A stretch of DNA of 64,000 nucleotides, from contig VZRN01001879.1 in assembly GCA_013397935.1 (NCBI GenBank), forward strand, positions 32,182 to 96,181, given 5' to 3'. Made by a program: the position numbers and the translations under genes. This stretch comes from Dasyornis broadbenti (taxonomy: Eukaryota; Chordata; Aves; Passeriformes; Dasyornithidae). Below, in pieces: positions 48,776 through 60,859 of the stretch (positions are counted from its first letter, which is position 1; each line of letters starts with the position of its first letter). The notes beneath the pieces were generated by a model. The model did not search any database, was not told the DNA's origin, and was given only the letters and a program-made list of their open reading frames with translations.

Positions 48776-50194
48776 TTAAAAATGCTACACACACTCTTCC
48801 TAGTTACTGTTACTTTTCCTCTGATATTATGCTCACTCTTATGGTAGGTCCTGTACCTTTTCTGGGTTCCAAGAGTGTACAGTCCTGATCATCATCCCAC
48901 AGGAAGAGGGAAATTCCAGCAAAGCATAAGTGTCTTTTACAGGAAGAAGTGAGAGCTGTATGACAAACTTTCTGCTTCCCCCTCTAGGATTCAATTTGGA
49001 CCTTTTGTCCAACACACCTTTACACCTTGATATTTCTTTGCTGGTCTGCATCTTCATATTGCATCCAAATTTAGTGCACCAGATGGATTTTATATATGTC
49101 AAATGCTTGTTTTTCGTTTATCTTGTTAGCTCTGTTACTGTTGTACAATTCCTATTTCTTTCACTGATAATTGGTGAGTTATTCATAGCCTTGCAATCAC
49201 CAATAACAAGCTGTGCTTCCCATTTCACCATCCCATGAATGTTATGATCTCTTTCAAGGCCTTGTTATTATGCAAAATGTTTATTTCGCTGTGCTACCTC
49301 AATATATGTTGAAGTCGTAAATACTCTGTTTTACACAGAACTACTTTCTACCATTATCTCTATAAAAATTATGTTTCTAACGAATTAATTAAGAATACCT
49401 GCTTTTCAGAAAAGAAAGTTTTTTCAGCTAAATCAGGAAAAAGCAAAACTACAGACAGGTTGAGAAAAGCTCAGGCAAAACCTGATAAATTTTAGGTCTG
49501 AGGCCTCTCAAACTTAAGATTAAGCCTGTGGCTGGCAATAAGGAATGGCAATGTTAGATTTACTGGGTTTCTGGGCTAGAGAAATAATTAAGTCATGAAC
49601 AACTAAAGATGAGAAATGGGAAATAAGCCTCTGAATGACACCAATATTGATATTCTGCGTTTGCTTAACCCTTTACTGTTCAGCTGCCACGGTCCTCTCT
49701 CCACTGAATATTTCTTTCACTTTTTTGCACTAGCTTTTCCTTTATCATACTATTGGTTTTGGCATTTCAATACACTGAAGTAGCCTGCAAAACATGAAAA
49801 AAAAATAAAACTACTCAAGCAAGTACAACTCAAGAAGCAGCAATGTACACCCAGATTAGAGGGAAACTGGTACTTCAATGTACAGAAGTTAACTGTCAGT
49901 AAATTGCTATGGAATTGCCTGAAGTCTGAAGTGTTATACCATACCTGAGATAAAAAAATAATTTAGAAAGATCTTCCACATAAAATTTCCATGGTATTTG
50001 TCTTCCAAATATGATACAGAAACAACTTAAGGGATATACAGGAACTTGTGTTCTTATATTACTTAAACTCTCTTGAAACCCCTATACTTCCTAAAATCCA
50101 AATAAGAACAAATCAACCAAGCAAACAAATTATATAAACAAAATTAAGAGGATGTTCTTATTGCTAATGTCAAAACAGATCTGTATATCTCTTT
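45431..50194. other. AT-rich stretch without a supported gene
   Basis: No gene or interspersed element recognised apart from the triplet array listed separately. CAAA-rich patches occur near 48195-48225 and 50100-50145. The frames at 47601-47789 and 48930-49238 show hydrophobic patches but no family signature. Confidence 0.55.
48642..48772. repeat. (AAT)n next to (ATT)n, inverted triplet array
   Basis: About 70 bases of AAT repeats (one interruption, AAC) pass directly into about 58 bases of ATT repeats (one interruption, ATC). The two halves are reverse complements, so a strand can fold on itself over most of the array. Confidence 0.95.
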
Positions 50195-50515
50195 GCATAT
50201 GTCCCAGTTTTGAGACAAGTTTAGGAGGAAAACGCTTCCACCAAGCGCCTCCCCCACAGGAACAGGCCTCCGGCACCTCCTCCCCCCACCACAACAAACC
50301 TTCTTGGGTGAAAGTGAAAAAAACCCTATTTTATTTAACAAACAAAACCAAATGCCCATAAAACATGGGAAAAAGAAAAGGACTTATTAGACCTGACCGA
50401 ACAGTCTGATACACTTTAGTGTCCTGTTTTCCCTTGGGCGTAGTTCCCCCCCCCCCACTGGGGGGGTACTGCGGGGCTGGGCGGAGTCCCTCAGGTGGCT
50501 TCCTGAAGGATTCTC

Positions 50516-50520
50516 ACCTG
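50516..50520 (-). promoter_or_regulatory. Strong splice-donor match inside the solo LTR
   Basis: On the minus strand the LTR reads GAAGCAG then GTGAGAAT, an excellent match to the donor consensus CAG|GTGAG. The G and T of the intron start are at 50517 and 50516. If the LTR is transcribed, it could supply a 5' exon to downstream minus-strand sequence. Use is not shown. Confidence 0.4.
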
Positions 50521-50692
50521 CTTCCTCTCGGGTGTTGTCTGCTGTCTCGGAAGAGAAAGCAAGTCGGGAAAAACAGTCCAAACAGATAAAACCGAAGAAG
50601 GAATAGGCCTTCGCCGCTGCTGCCGCCGCTGCCGCTGGAAGCCCCAGAGCGAGAGTGCGAGAGGGAAAAAAAAAAAAAAAACTGAACCTCCC

Positions 50693-50703
50693 CGCCATCT
50701 TTC
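50693..50703 (-). promoter_or_regulatory. YY1-like site in the solo LTR
   Basis: The minus strand reads GAAAGATGGCGGGG, close to the YY1 consensus AANATGGCGGC. Such sites often lie just downstream of transcription starts in housekeeping promoters and in retroelement promoters. It is about 175 bases upstream of the splice donor in the same orientation. Confidence 0.4.
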
Positions 50704-50864
50704 CCCCCCATCCCTTCAAGGCCAGACACCTTGGGGAGGAATTTCAAACAACCCGGGCCAGCAGAGTTTCTCCCAGCTTCTTAAAGTTACAGAACACATT
50801 GTCTGAGCAGAAAGCAGATGATATGGAATATAAGACTTTCATAATGTCACCCCAAGACAGCATA

Positions 50865-51709
50865 TTTCTATAGAAATCTGAGTTGTAAAGTTCATACTTC
50901 ACCCTGCATTTAAAGTAAGAAAAAATAAAATGAAGTAAAAATATCAAAAGCCAGTAAGCCAATCTAAAAAGGAATGAGCAAAGTCCTCCCTCAAAAGACA
51001 TGGTAAAAAAGGCTTTAGAAAAGTATGAGAGTGAATTAGCATTTCAAAATTTTTAGATCCATAGTCTCAGTTCACTCAAATAGAGTTTTGATGTCCTTAA
51101 CTTTGGACAGCAGCATTTGATTTACATCCAAAATTTTGCTAAAACCCCCAAAATGGCCTGTCATACAAAGGGAGTTTGATGTACACACTGCAAATTACAC
51201 TGTATGTGCAGTAACATGTACGGTGTTACAAAATTCGGATAAAAGAGAAGGCTGTATACCGTTCCTTCTCAGTGAGACTGCTAAGAGGAACTCATCAGGA
51301 TTCCAATATTTCATGAGCAAGCTATGATTGTATTTTCTTTACTGGATAAACAATGAAGATACTGAAACAATAATAATAGGCAATGCAAAAGAGGATGTAA
51401 TATAGCATGCTATTTCAGAAGACATTTCAGACAGATATGTACTGTTATATTTTGAAACTTATGAATACATTAGAGAGATCTATTAAGTTGATATGGAGAA
51501 AAAAGACTCTAAGATATGACATAAGAATAAAAGAATTTTTATACCAAATAGAAGGCAGTGGTAAAGAAATGTCTGACTTATGCAAAAGACCCTTCTTGAA
51601 GATATTGTCTTAACACTGAAAAGATTTGCTTTCTTAAACTGGTGCCGTACTGTTAAATCAGAGACTATTTTTATGAAGACATTAATATCATCATATGAAG
51701 ATATATCTT
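50865..51709. other. AT-rich stretch without a supported gene
   Basis: No recognised element or gene; only short chance ORFs on both strands. Confidence 0.55.
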
Positions 51710-51913
51710 TCACAGAATAACAGAATCAATTAGGTTGGAAAAGACCTTTGAGATGATCGAGTCCAGCCTATGACTGAACACCAACATGTCACCTAGACCA
51801 CGACACTGAGAGCAACATCCAGTCTTTTCTTAAATATCCTTAGGGGTGGTGACTCCATCACCTCCGTGGGAAGCTCATCTCAATGCCCAGTCGCCCTTTC
51901 TGTGAAGAACTTG
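51710..51913 (-). mobile_element. CR1: CR1 LINE 3' end, minus strand
   Basis: It begins with the reverse-complemented CR1 terminus ('tcacagaataacagaatcaa'), then 'aggttggaaaagacctttga', 'gatgatcgagtccagcctat', 'cgacactgagagcaacatcc' and 'gtgactccatcacctccgtg'. It ends near 'tttctgtgaagaactt', where a plus-strand CR1 starts. About 200 bp, non-coding. Confidence 0.88.
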
Positions 51914-52202
51914 TGGCAGTATCTCTTCAGTGACAGGACCAGAAGCAATGGACACTAACAGAAGCACAAAAGGTTCTGTCTGAACATCAGAAAACTCTTT
52001 TATGCTGTGAGGGTGACTGAGTCTTAGCACAGTTTGCCCAGAGTGTTTGTGAAATCTCCCTCCTTGGAGATATTAAAAATATACCTTGAGATCATCCTGG
52101 GAAGTCTTCTCTAGATGACTGTGCTTAAGTAGGGGGCATGGAGGAGATGACCTTCAATTTTCCCTTTCAACCTCAACCATTCTTGTCATTCTGTGATCCT
52201 CT
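51914..52202 (+). mobile_element. CR1: CR1 LINE 3' end, plus strand
   Basis: It begins at 'cagtatctcttcagtgacag' and continues with 'aaggttctgtctgaacatca', 'atgctgtgagggtgactgag', 'cacagtttgcccagagtg' and 'ctccttggagatattaaaaa'. It ends with 'cattctgtgatcc', the CR1 terminus. It is joined head to head with the minus-strand copy, so both 3' ends face outward. Confidence 0.88.
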
Positions 52203-52939
52203 GGTTCTGGAGAAATTTCAGTTAAGCATCAGTAATTTCTAGATCATCATTTGCTGCAGAAAACATTAATGACCCCAAAAATATTTGTGTTATTAAAACT
52301 GGAAAAACAAAGGTGGAGGGAAAACATGGCTTCTATCTATAAATATAGTTGCAGAATTAACATCAGAGAAGAGAGACGATCGATGTAAGCAAACGGATAC
52401 CGCTGGCATGAGATTGGGAAGGTACATATTGCCAAGAATAAATTTGCATTCCAAAGTAGAGGTGGATTCCAAACAAAAATTGTTGAGTTGTAGTAACCAA
52501 AAATAGGTAATAGTACAGTTTGCTGGAAGAGCAGGGAAATTGTCTCATGCTACTTTTAAAGTGGAGCTCACATATTTAAAAAAATGTGAGACTGACAGTC
52601 TCTGCTAACGTCTGAGACTTGGTTAGACTCACTGAGAATATCTACACTATAGAATAAAAGCCAGTGAAAAAGTGAGCTCAGAAGCTGCAGTTTTGATTGT
52701 TATGCACCACACTTGAAAATTTCAACTGCAATAATTTGATTTTAAGGTTACATAAGGAAAACAGGATGATTCATGAGACTATTTCATGCCAAGATACTCT
52801 GGCCAGAGATAGTGTTTTATAAAAATAGCACAGAATCCAAAGGTCCGAGTAATTACTGAGAATTTAGAGATATCCTTTCCTAGTGTCTTGTGAATAAGAA
52901 ACTGGAGGGTTTGAAACTGTCTCTTTGCTTAAAAACTAA
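52203..52939. other. AT-rich stretch without a supported gene
   Basis: No recognised element; ordinary AT-rich sequence up to the LTR. Confidence 0.55.
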
Positions 52940-53994
52940 TGAGATCGTGTGAGGTTCTATCGGGCAAGGTTTTGTTGGCAGGGAGAAAGGAGGGGTGGCT
53001 CCTCTCAGAAACTGCCAGAGGCTGCCCCTATGTCCAAGAGAGCCTATGTCAGCTGGCTCTAAGACCCATCTCTGGCCAAGGTAAAGCCCATCAATGACAG
53101 CAGTAGCACCTCCGGGATAACAGAAATAAGGGGAACAGTTACTGCAGAACAGCAACTGCAGCTGTGAGAGAGGAGTGAGAGTATGAGAGAGAAACAGCCC
53201 TGCAGACACCAACGACAGTAGTGAAAGAGGGGGAGGAGGTGCTCCAGGCACGGGAGCAGAGATTGCCACCAGCCCATGGTGCAGACCATGGTGAAGCAGC
53301 TGTGCCCCTGCAGCCCCTGGAGGCTCATGGTGGAGCAGAGATCCACCTGCAGCTTATGGAGGACCTGTGGATGCACCAGAAGGAAGCTGCAGTCCTGAGG
53401 GAATCCCACAATGGATCAGGCTCCTGACAGGACCTGTAGTCCTGTGGGAAGAGATGAGACCACACCGAGTCAGGTTTACTAGCAGCACTTGCAACCCCAT
53501 GGAGGACAGCTGGAGCAGTTAATGAAGAACCGTAGCTTGCGGGAAGGACCTGCATGGTTAAGATTGTGGAGAACTGACTCCCAGGAGAGGGATCACCCCT
53601 GCACTGGAGCTGGGGAAGAGTGTGAGGAGTCCTCTTTCTGAAGAGGAAGGAGCATCAGAGACAATGTGTGATGCACTGACCACAGTCTCCAGTCCCCGTC
53701 CCGCTGTGTTGCTGGTGGGGAGGAAGTAAAGAATTAGAGTGCAAAATTAAGCCCAGGAATAAAGGAGGGGGAGGGAGGGAAAGTGCTTTAAGATTTGCAT
53801 TTATTTCTCCTTAGCCCACTCTGATCTGATTTCCCCAAGCAGAATCTGTTTTGCCTGTGTCAGTAATTGGTGAGCGATTTCTCCCTGTCCTTATCTTAAT
53901 ACATGAACCTTTGATTATATTTTCTTTCCTCTTTGGGCAGTGATAGAGTAGCTTTTGTGGACACCTGGAATCCAGTCAAGATTAACTCATCACA
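52940..53994 (+). mobile_element. ERVL-like LTR, plus strand, near complete
   Basis: It starts near TGAGATCGTGTGAGG (the TG at 52948 is an alternative) and ends ATTAACTCATCACA. In between are 'gggcaaggttttgttggcag', 'gagagaaacagccctgcaga', 'ggaggaggtgctccaggcac', 'gagtgtgaggagtcctcttt', an AATAAA signal (53758-53763), 'gtcagtaattggtgagcgat' and 'gtggacacctggaatccagt'. Order and length (about 1.05 kb) match the copy at 60993-62129 in reverse. I see no clear target-site duplication, and no retroviral genes on either side. The minus-strand frames of 116 and 129 codons are shadows of the LTR. Confidence 0.85.
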
Positions 53995-54357
53995 GAATTG
54001 GAAGCAGAAGTTGCAATGTCCTACACATACTGAGATCTTTTCTGAAAACAAAAATTTATTAAATCATCAGTATAATATAAGCGGAGGTAATTATCTTATC
54101 AAATAAGTGTGTTTGCTAAGGCTTAACTATTTTCACTCTTAGATTGGTGCATAACAATTTAAAGCTGACCATGCTACCATGTCTTTCATCCCTCAAGACT
54201 GCTTAGCAGTACAGGATTATATGTGACAGTAGGGATATTAAAAGTCCAATTAGTTTAATTAGGCTTTAGCTTCTTATCAGTTCTTATATATTTCTACCAT
54301 ATTTCTGGATGTGATTAAAATACCTATAGCCAGAATTAGTAGAATAAGATTTTTTGT

Positions 54358-54420
54358 AAAACAACAACAACAACAAAACAAATAAACAAACAAAAACCGC
54401 AAACACAAAACAAACCCCCC
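54358..54420. repeat. A/C-only low-complexity tract
   Basis: AACAAC and AAAC repeats, ending in a C-run. It has the same A/C-only composition as 14505-14890 but is much shorter. Confidence 0.75.
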
Positions 54421-55677
54421 GAGCCCTGATTGTGTTGGACAAGAAGCATTTACAGAGAATAATATCATCAGGGTGTTGAAGAAGTGGAAAAAACTTCAGT
54501 GGGATGCCAGAAAGCTTAGGTTCCTACATTAAGATCTTGGCAGATATGCAAGATTATCCAATTTAAATATCTGAGATCAAGTCTGTCATTCTGAAAAATT
54601 TACAGCTGTTAATGTGTGAGACTGAGCTCCACGGAAGACTCAGGTTTTCATTGTGAAATGTCTCAGGCATACAATTTTCTCTTTTCATACATGCTTATAA
54701 GTTTTCATCTTGACAGGCAGAAGAATTCACTACCTCTATATTGACTAAATAGAGTCCATGTCCATAAATTGGACATTCTTCCACCAAGAAGCTCAGAGAT
54801 TTCAACCTACTGGTCATAACCTGTGCATGAATAACCATTTTAGTTGTACACAGCATGAAGTGACAATAGTCACTTTCTTTAAAAAAATTACTGGAGACTG
54901 CTTCTTGCTTTTATACAAAATTTCTATGAGTATTACAGTTGCACAGCTTCTAAGCAACATAAATTTAATTACCCACTTCAGTTATAGTATATTTCCCATG
55001 AATACTTCAACATGATACAGAGATGAAACACTCCATAAATACTCCTGAAAATATTTCAGTTTTCAAAAAAGAATGAAAGTTGAATTAGGCGATAAATACA
55101 GATGTGAAGAACACAGATGAGATTAATCTTACAGCCCATTATTTAATGTACTTGCCTAGAAAGGAAAATCTTAAAACTGTTTAAACATGTAGCATGGATT
55201 ATTTGTTAGTCAAGATGGACAAGACATCCATCAATGTAAGATTCTTAAGTTCCATAAAGGAAGAGGATTTAGGATATACCAATTTATACTGCTTCCCCAA
55301 TATATAACTGTAATCAGCTTCCCAGTCAACAAGCTAGATACTTTGAATACCAACTTAGTGAAATGCGGAATGTTCTTGAAAGCAATGAAAGAGACAACAC
55401 ATGGTGTCAGGTATTTAAATAGATATATAAATTTCACCACCTAATAGTATTTTTCATCCTATTTTTGCCAGTTCAGCTTAGGTGAATCTTGAAGCCCACA
55501 TTTTTGTATTGTAGTCACAGAAGAGATGGGATACAAGTGTCTGTAAAAACCTTTATACGCATTTGAAAATAGCCAGACACGTGGAACTGCAAGCTGTTAC
55601 TCAAGCTTACATGTGTGTCAGAATACATACCAATATTGGTAACTATCCCTTAATTTGCTGGAAAAAAGGAAGAGGTC

Positions 55678-55728
55678 TTTTTTCTTTTTCTTTTTCTTTT
55701 TCTTTTTCTTTTTCTTTTTTGTTTTTTA
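55678..55728. repeat. (CTTTTT)n microsatellite
   Basis: Six or more CTTTTT units followed by T-runs. The plus strand is a pure pyrimidine tract of about 45 bases. Confidence 0.9.
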
Positions 55729-56792
55729 GAAAGGAGACAAATAGGAACTTCAGAATGTTACCTGTTAAATCTGGAATAGATTTAAATATTTAAATACAAA
55801 ATTTTTAAAGCACTACTCACTGTCTAAAAGTGAAATATGTTGTATATTTAGTCTTCCTCTAATCTAATGGCAAAGAATATCATGGTAGGCATGTACCACT
55901 ATATTTATGACAACAATCTACACTTAATGATCTCATGTATCCTTCTGATTGCTCACTGTAGATGCTGCATAGCAGGTGGTCCTGCAGATCAGCTCAAACT
56001 CCTTCAGCTCCCTACTTTCCCACAGTACATAATGGAGCGAACAAAATAAATGGTGTGAAACTACCAGTAGCTATGATTGTGCACCATGTTTTCCCATTTT
56101 CACACACATAAATTCTGTAGATACGAATTTTTTGGTTTGGCACATACTCTGAAAACAGCTGCTGAAACACAATTTGCCATACAGAAGAGTGAGAGATTGC
56201 GGCTTATTGAGGCTTGGATATTAATATGCTTGAACAGCCCTTGGAACAGTGGTAAGCTTTGCACAGTTAAGCAGAAAAGTGTTATCATTTGTTCTTCAGA
56301 GAATACTTTGAAGAGATACTTTGCATAACCTTTTGGTATCCAGCTAAAACGATTCCTGGAAATAATGGACCTCCAGACTCACTATAGTCAGTCGCTATCT
56401 GAACGATGTTTTTCAAATTAACTCATTTGGTTAGTTAATTAACTTCCAAAATAATTAATTCAGTTCTATCTAAAAATTGGAATCAACTAAGTCATGTAAA
56501 CATTTCTCTCTTTAAGGTGAAGTTGGCTATTAGCTTAAGCTAATGGCATAGGTTTTCTCTAGGTGCAATAATAAAAGATTTCTAACTTAAAAAATAATAA
56601 ATTCCTGTAAGATGGGTGAATTACACTGCATCTGTATCCACATGCATATGACTGCTTTAGTATCCCTGGATCCAGGTGTGCGTACTGGGGACTAACTGAT
56701 AGTACACAAAAGCCATAATGAGATATACATTAGCTTTTTTTTCCCCTTCGCTTTTCTGATTATAATTATATATACTATATATGTGTGTGTAT

Positions 56793-56889
56793 ATAAATAT
56801 ACACAATTTAAGTATACTACATATATATATATAAAATATAAATAAATATACACAATTTAAGTATACTACATATATATATATAAAATAAA
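56793..56889. repeat. Tandem duplication of a 49-bp AT-rich unit
   Basis: The unit starting 'ataaatatacacaattta' at 56793 is repeated from 56842, with the same internal (AT)n run and near-identical sequence. The difference in start positions gives a 49-bp period. It looks recent. Confidence 0.9.
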
Positions 56890-58439
56890 AAGTAACCTTT
56901 ACCTAAAAACCAAGTGTTAAATGGTACCAAAAGTGGAAATTTGTGTATTCTACTTGCCACCACTTAATGTAAAAGATTTGTTACACTTCAACTGGAAAGC
57001 ATACTAGACTTGAATTGGTGTGATAATACTGACAGGAAAAGTAGCAAAAATAACTAAAATATCCTGATTGATTGAGTATTCTGTCAGATCTGGTCAGTGC
57101 AGAGATATTTCTGGTTTATATCCTATTTTGTGCTAGATTTCCAATCAGAAATAATGTATGAGGTTAATCCATGAATTTAATGTGCTTTATAAATAGGGAC
57201 ACATTAAATATTAATATGAATTTTAGTATAGGTTGTTTATAATATATATTAAATGATATTATTAATTTATACATGTTAATATAACAGTGTGTTGGGAATA
57301 GATATAAGTTTAACAAGAGAGCATAATGAATGCTGGTTTAAGACTATAGTTTCAGGCAGGCTGCTCACTTACAGAACAGTAGAAGTGGGGTTCGTTTTAC
57401 TTCAGATGTCTAAAGCTTCTCTAAAATTCTGGTGAGCGAAGGAAATCATGCAATAATCTTCTCATCCTTTCAGTAGCTGTCTAAAGTCAATATCCAAGTA
57501 TGGTGAGGTGAATCCCACCACAAAACCTATAGGAATTGAGTAAATTTACAAAGATCTTATTTAATTACATTTAATATTATTTATACTACTGACTGGAATC
57601 ACATTTTGAAACAGACATCAATAATTTAACTTTCTAGAAGTTAAACTTTTATCCTTCGAGGGAGAGAAATACTTCTATATGTTATGTTATAAAAGAGGGG
57701 TCTAAAGACAAATAGCTAAAAATAACTTTGTAATAAGACATTGAGTAACAGTTTTCTGCAGCAAAACTGTGTGTGTGAAGAATGTCTTTATCCTTGGTCA
57801 TGTGTGGGATCAATCTAAACTAGCTTTAGTCATCTAAACAATGTTACTCAGAATTAATTATTGAGTGACAGAAATTTTTAAAGTTGATTCATTAGCTAAA
57901 TATCCATTTTTTAGATGGCAAAAGCAATGAATTGGTTTCCACTCGTTTCTGGAGTTCTCTTAACCAAATAAGGAAAATCTGGTGGTGGTGGCATTTATTT
58001 TTTTATTCCAAAGCATTTAGAAATCAAGGATGGAATTTTATGTAATAAATAATCTGTGATGAAACTGTTGTTGATTTAATTAATTATTTTAGAATCTTCT
58101 AAATATTCTAAAATGAATGTATCTTCTTGTGGACAAAATAATAAGCACAGGTATAAATTTGAGCATATATTCTCCTTAAACACCCTTTTTCTCTTCTCCA
58201 GAACATGTAAGGTGCATATCCTTGTATAATAAATCCATTAAATAGCTGCTTTTACACCAGAATTGGATGCCAAATTTTGGCATAAGAATTTGTTTGTTTG
58301 ATTGGAGGTTAGGGAGGTGGTTCCTGGCTGTTGGTTTGCTTTGCTTTGCTTTGTTTTTTTCTCAAGCTTCCCATGAATATATGTTCCAGAATTCAACTCC
58401 CCGACTAATATATTTTTGGATGGGAAGGTCTGCTGGAGC

Positions 58440-59500
58440 CGACACTTAAGACATGCAGTTGGAAGACTACATTGAGTTGTTTACAGAAGGTCTCACCCAC
58501 TTCATCTTCTTAATCAGATGGTTTATAGTAGATGCTCACTGTAACCTCCTCCTCCTTGTTGGCCTCTTCCTTGATCCTGTTCCATACATGTGAGCTGTTT
58601 CTTTGCATAGAACACAATTCTCCCACCTTACTTCCTCTTCCCAGTTTTCCTAAAGGGACAGTGAGCCTTCATGAAAACCATTCCACTGCATCCCTGTGGT
58701 CCTCTGTGATGAGGCCATAACTCTGCAACTGCTCATAGGTTTTCAGTTCCTTCTCTTTGTTTGTCATGTTGCCACAACTCATATAGGTTTCTAGTCACAC
58801 CACCTTTTTCAAAGAGAGGTTGCGTTTTCTCCTAAGGTTCTGTCCCCAGTGTGCGTCAGGCAATACCCCCCTCCCTCACTTATCTGCCGGCATTGATCTC
58901 CAGTGCCTGAAGACCCTGGTTTAAATAACTCCTCAAAAAGTTAGCAAGCCTGTTGGGAAAGATACACTACACCACTGTCCTTGGGAGTGTCTCCTCAAAG
59001 AGGTTCGCAGTCACAGAATTCTGCAAAAGGACACCTGCTGCACAGCCAGGGGTAAGTTTGTAAATGCATCTCTCTCCAGATTTGGCCTCTCCCCTTGACA
59101 GACAATACCAAGAACAACAGCTCCATGCTCATCCCCTCTACTGTAGATTAAAGACCCATATCGTGAGTATTCTTTCAAGGTCTTCCCTGGCAGTGTCATC
59201 AGAATCTGTGCAGATGAGCAGCAAAGGGGCCACAGTGACATTTTAACTTTTGCTTCTGTAGAGTCTCCACAAATGTCCTATTGATTTATCCTTCATCTGT
59301 TTCTGTGCAATATTCCTACCTCATTACTCAGCTCCATTAGCTGGCGTTTGTCTCAACCAGAGTGCTCCTCCTGAAGGGGAGGCAGTCAACACCCCAAATC
59401 CTGCTGGCTTCTGGAACACAAGGCAGTACCTGCAGTCTGTGACTGGACATCTGTGTCCTTGCCTAAGAACTCCTCCTGGACTAAGGCCTTTGCCATGATG
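58440..59500 (-). mobile_element. CR1: CR1 LINE 5'/endonuclease-region fragment, minus strand
   Basis: Plus-strand blocks match the reverse complement of the upstream CR1 body: 'cttcatcttcttaatcagat', 'ggtttatagtagatgctcac', 'gaggccataactctgcaact', 'gcaagcctgttgggaaagat', 'cctggcagtgtcatcagaat' and 'gtgcagatgagcagcaaagg'. These belong to the endonuclease half of ORF2 and its upstream region. CR1 copies are usually 5'-truncated, so a copy retaining this part is less common than the 3' ends elsewhere here. It is diverged and broken. It may continue to about 59860, but I could not confirm homology beyond 59500. Confidence 0.7.
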
Positions 59501-60316
59501 GGTTGGTCACAGTAGGCTACAACCTACTGTTACCACTACTGCCACACCAACTTTTGCAGCTTTGAACAGAACATACAGTTTCCCCCTGCTGACCAATCAA
59601 AATGGTAGGTGCCTTATACCTGTATTTATGTCTTGGTTATAGGGCTTTTGGTCACTGATGTTGCCTGGACACTGGTGTTAGTTAAATAGGAAGCTGGCCA
59701 TGAGCCTCTCCAGTTCCTCCATAAATTCTCACTCAGTAAGCAACTTCTCATAGTCTCTTTTTCTTCCTAAATGCTGTAAATGCTGCGTTCTTGGCACTAT
59801 CCCTTCTGTGCTGTGCTCCCCTTCATCTCACGCTCTGCTTGTCAGACAATGCATCTGCAAAGACCCTCTGGTGAGAATGAAAGTGTTCAATAGCTATCTG
59901 TAACATGTCATTTGATAAAGGAAATGAGGAACAAATATTTTCAAGACTAAAAGGTTCGGGAAATGGCTAGGTCTGAAGATTCTGTGCAGGATGTTGCTGT
60001 CATAGAAAAAAAAAAATTAAATAAAAATTCCCAATGAATTTAATGGAAGAAGATCAAATCCTTTGCAGACTCCTAGAATTACATATTTACAGTTCTGAAA
60101 GAGCTTGGGCTTGGGGGATGTCATTTTGTAATTTTTTTTTCCTTTTCAGACAAAATATTCCTGAAATGCTTTTGAAACAAACAAAATCATCAGTTTAACT
60201 TCACTTTAACATCCATGGCAGTGAAATGCTACTTGGTGAAAAAAAAATTAAAATGTACAAGCATTTTCATTTTATATGTCTAGTACACCTTCTTAGAGCC
60301 AGGGCCTTGAAATATA
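59501..60316. other. Unassigned stretch between CR1 fragments
   Basis: The first part, to about 59860, is GC-richer and may be the diverged 5' end of the preceding CR1. The rest is AT-rich with short A- and T-runs. No gene seen. Confidence 0.5.
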
Positions 60317-60790
60317 AAATCATAGGACCATATGATAATTCAGTTTGGAGGGAAGTTTAGGAGGTTCTAGTCTGACCTTCTTCTCAGAGTTGCAATGATG
60401 AAGGTGCCAGGGTGCTCAGAATGTGCCCATTTGGATCTTGAAACACTTCCAGAATGGAGGTGACAAAGGCTGTCTGGGCAACCTATTCCACTGACTTTTT
60501 GTCCACACAGGGAATGATTTTTCTTTACATGCAGTCCTAGTCTGTCTTGTTTTAATCGATGTTCCTTGTCTATCACCCTCCCATAATGCACCACTGCAAA
60601 GGGCCTGACTCTGTCCCTTTTATGACCTCCCCACAGGCACTGCTGGCTGTTGTTGGGTCCCCCTTCTGTCTTGGGCTAAACAGGCCCAGTCTCTCCACTT
60701 GTTTCATACGACACCACATCTAAAGCTTCCCTTGATTTCTATGTCACAAATAAGTTCTCCCTTGCTAGTGGAGATCCATCTGAGTGTCAC
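60317..60790 (-). mobile_element. CR1: CR1 LINE 3' end, minus strand
   Basis: It begins with the reverse-complemented terminus ('aaatcataggaccatatgat'), then 'cttgaaacacttccagaatg', 'gtctgggcaacctattccac', 'tttctttacatgcagtccta', 'atgttccttgtctatcaccc' and 'ctaaacaggcccagtctctc'. The copy is old and non-coding. Confidence 0.78.
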
Positions 60791-60859
60791 ACTTGTTGCC
60801 TGCCCCACCTAGCATCCGAATCAAAAAATTATGTCAGAAACTGTTCAGAGATCTTGGCA

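Larger units (their letters stand above)
50200..50859 (-). mobile_element. Solo ERV LTR, CpG-rich, minus strand
   Basis: On the minus strand it begins TGTCTTGGGGTGAC and ends AAAACTGGGACA. The direct repeat GCATA lies just outside both ends (50195-50199 and 50860-50864), fitting a 5-bp target-site duplication. Sense-strand landmarks are 'aagaagctgggagaaactct', a 'gatggcggggagg' block, a GCC/GCN-rich block, 'acacccgagaggaagcaggt', 'aaaacaggacactaaagtgt' and a poly(A) signal in 'gttaaataaaatagg'. I recognise it as a passerine ERV LTR but do not name the family. It keeps many CpG sites and clear ends, suggesting the youngest insertion here. The alanine-rich minus-strand frame (50387-50719) is composition only. 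Confidence 0.88.
53995..58439. other. AT-rich stretch without a supported gene
   Basis: No gene or interspersed element recognised. Three simple or tandem repeats are listed separately. A short TTTGC repeat lies near 58335-58360. Confidence 0.55.

Noticed and set aside
50387..50719. 110-codon minus-strand frame with an alanine run
   Set aside because: It lies wholly inside a solo LTR, has no domain, and the alanine run reflects GCN-rich LTR sequence.
52880..53427. Frames of 68-129 codons on both strands
   Set aside because: They are shadows of the plus-strand ERVL-like LTR.
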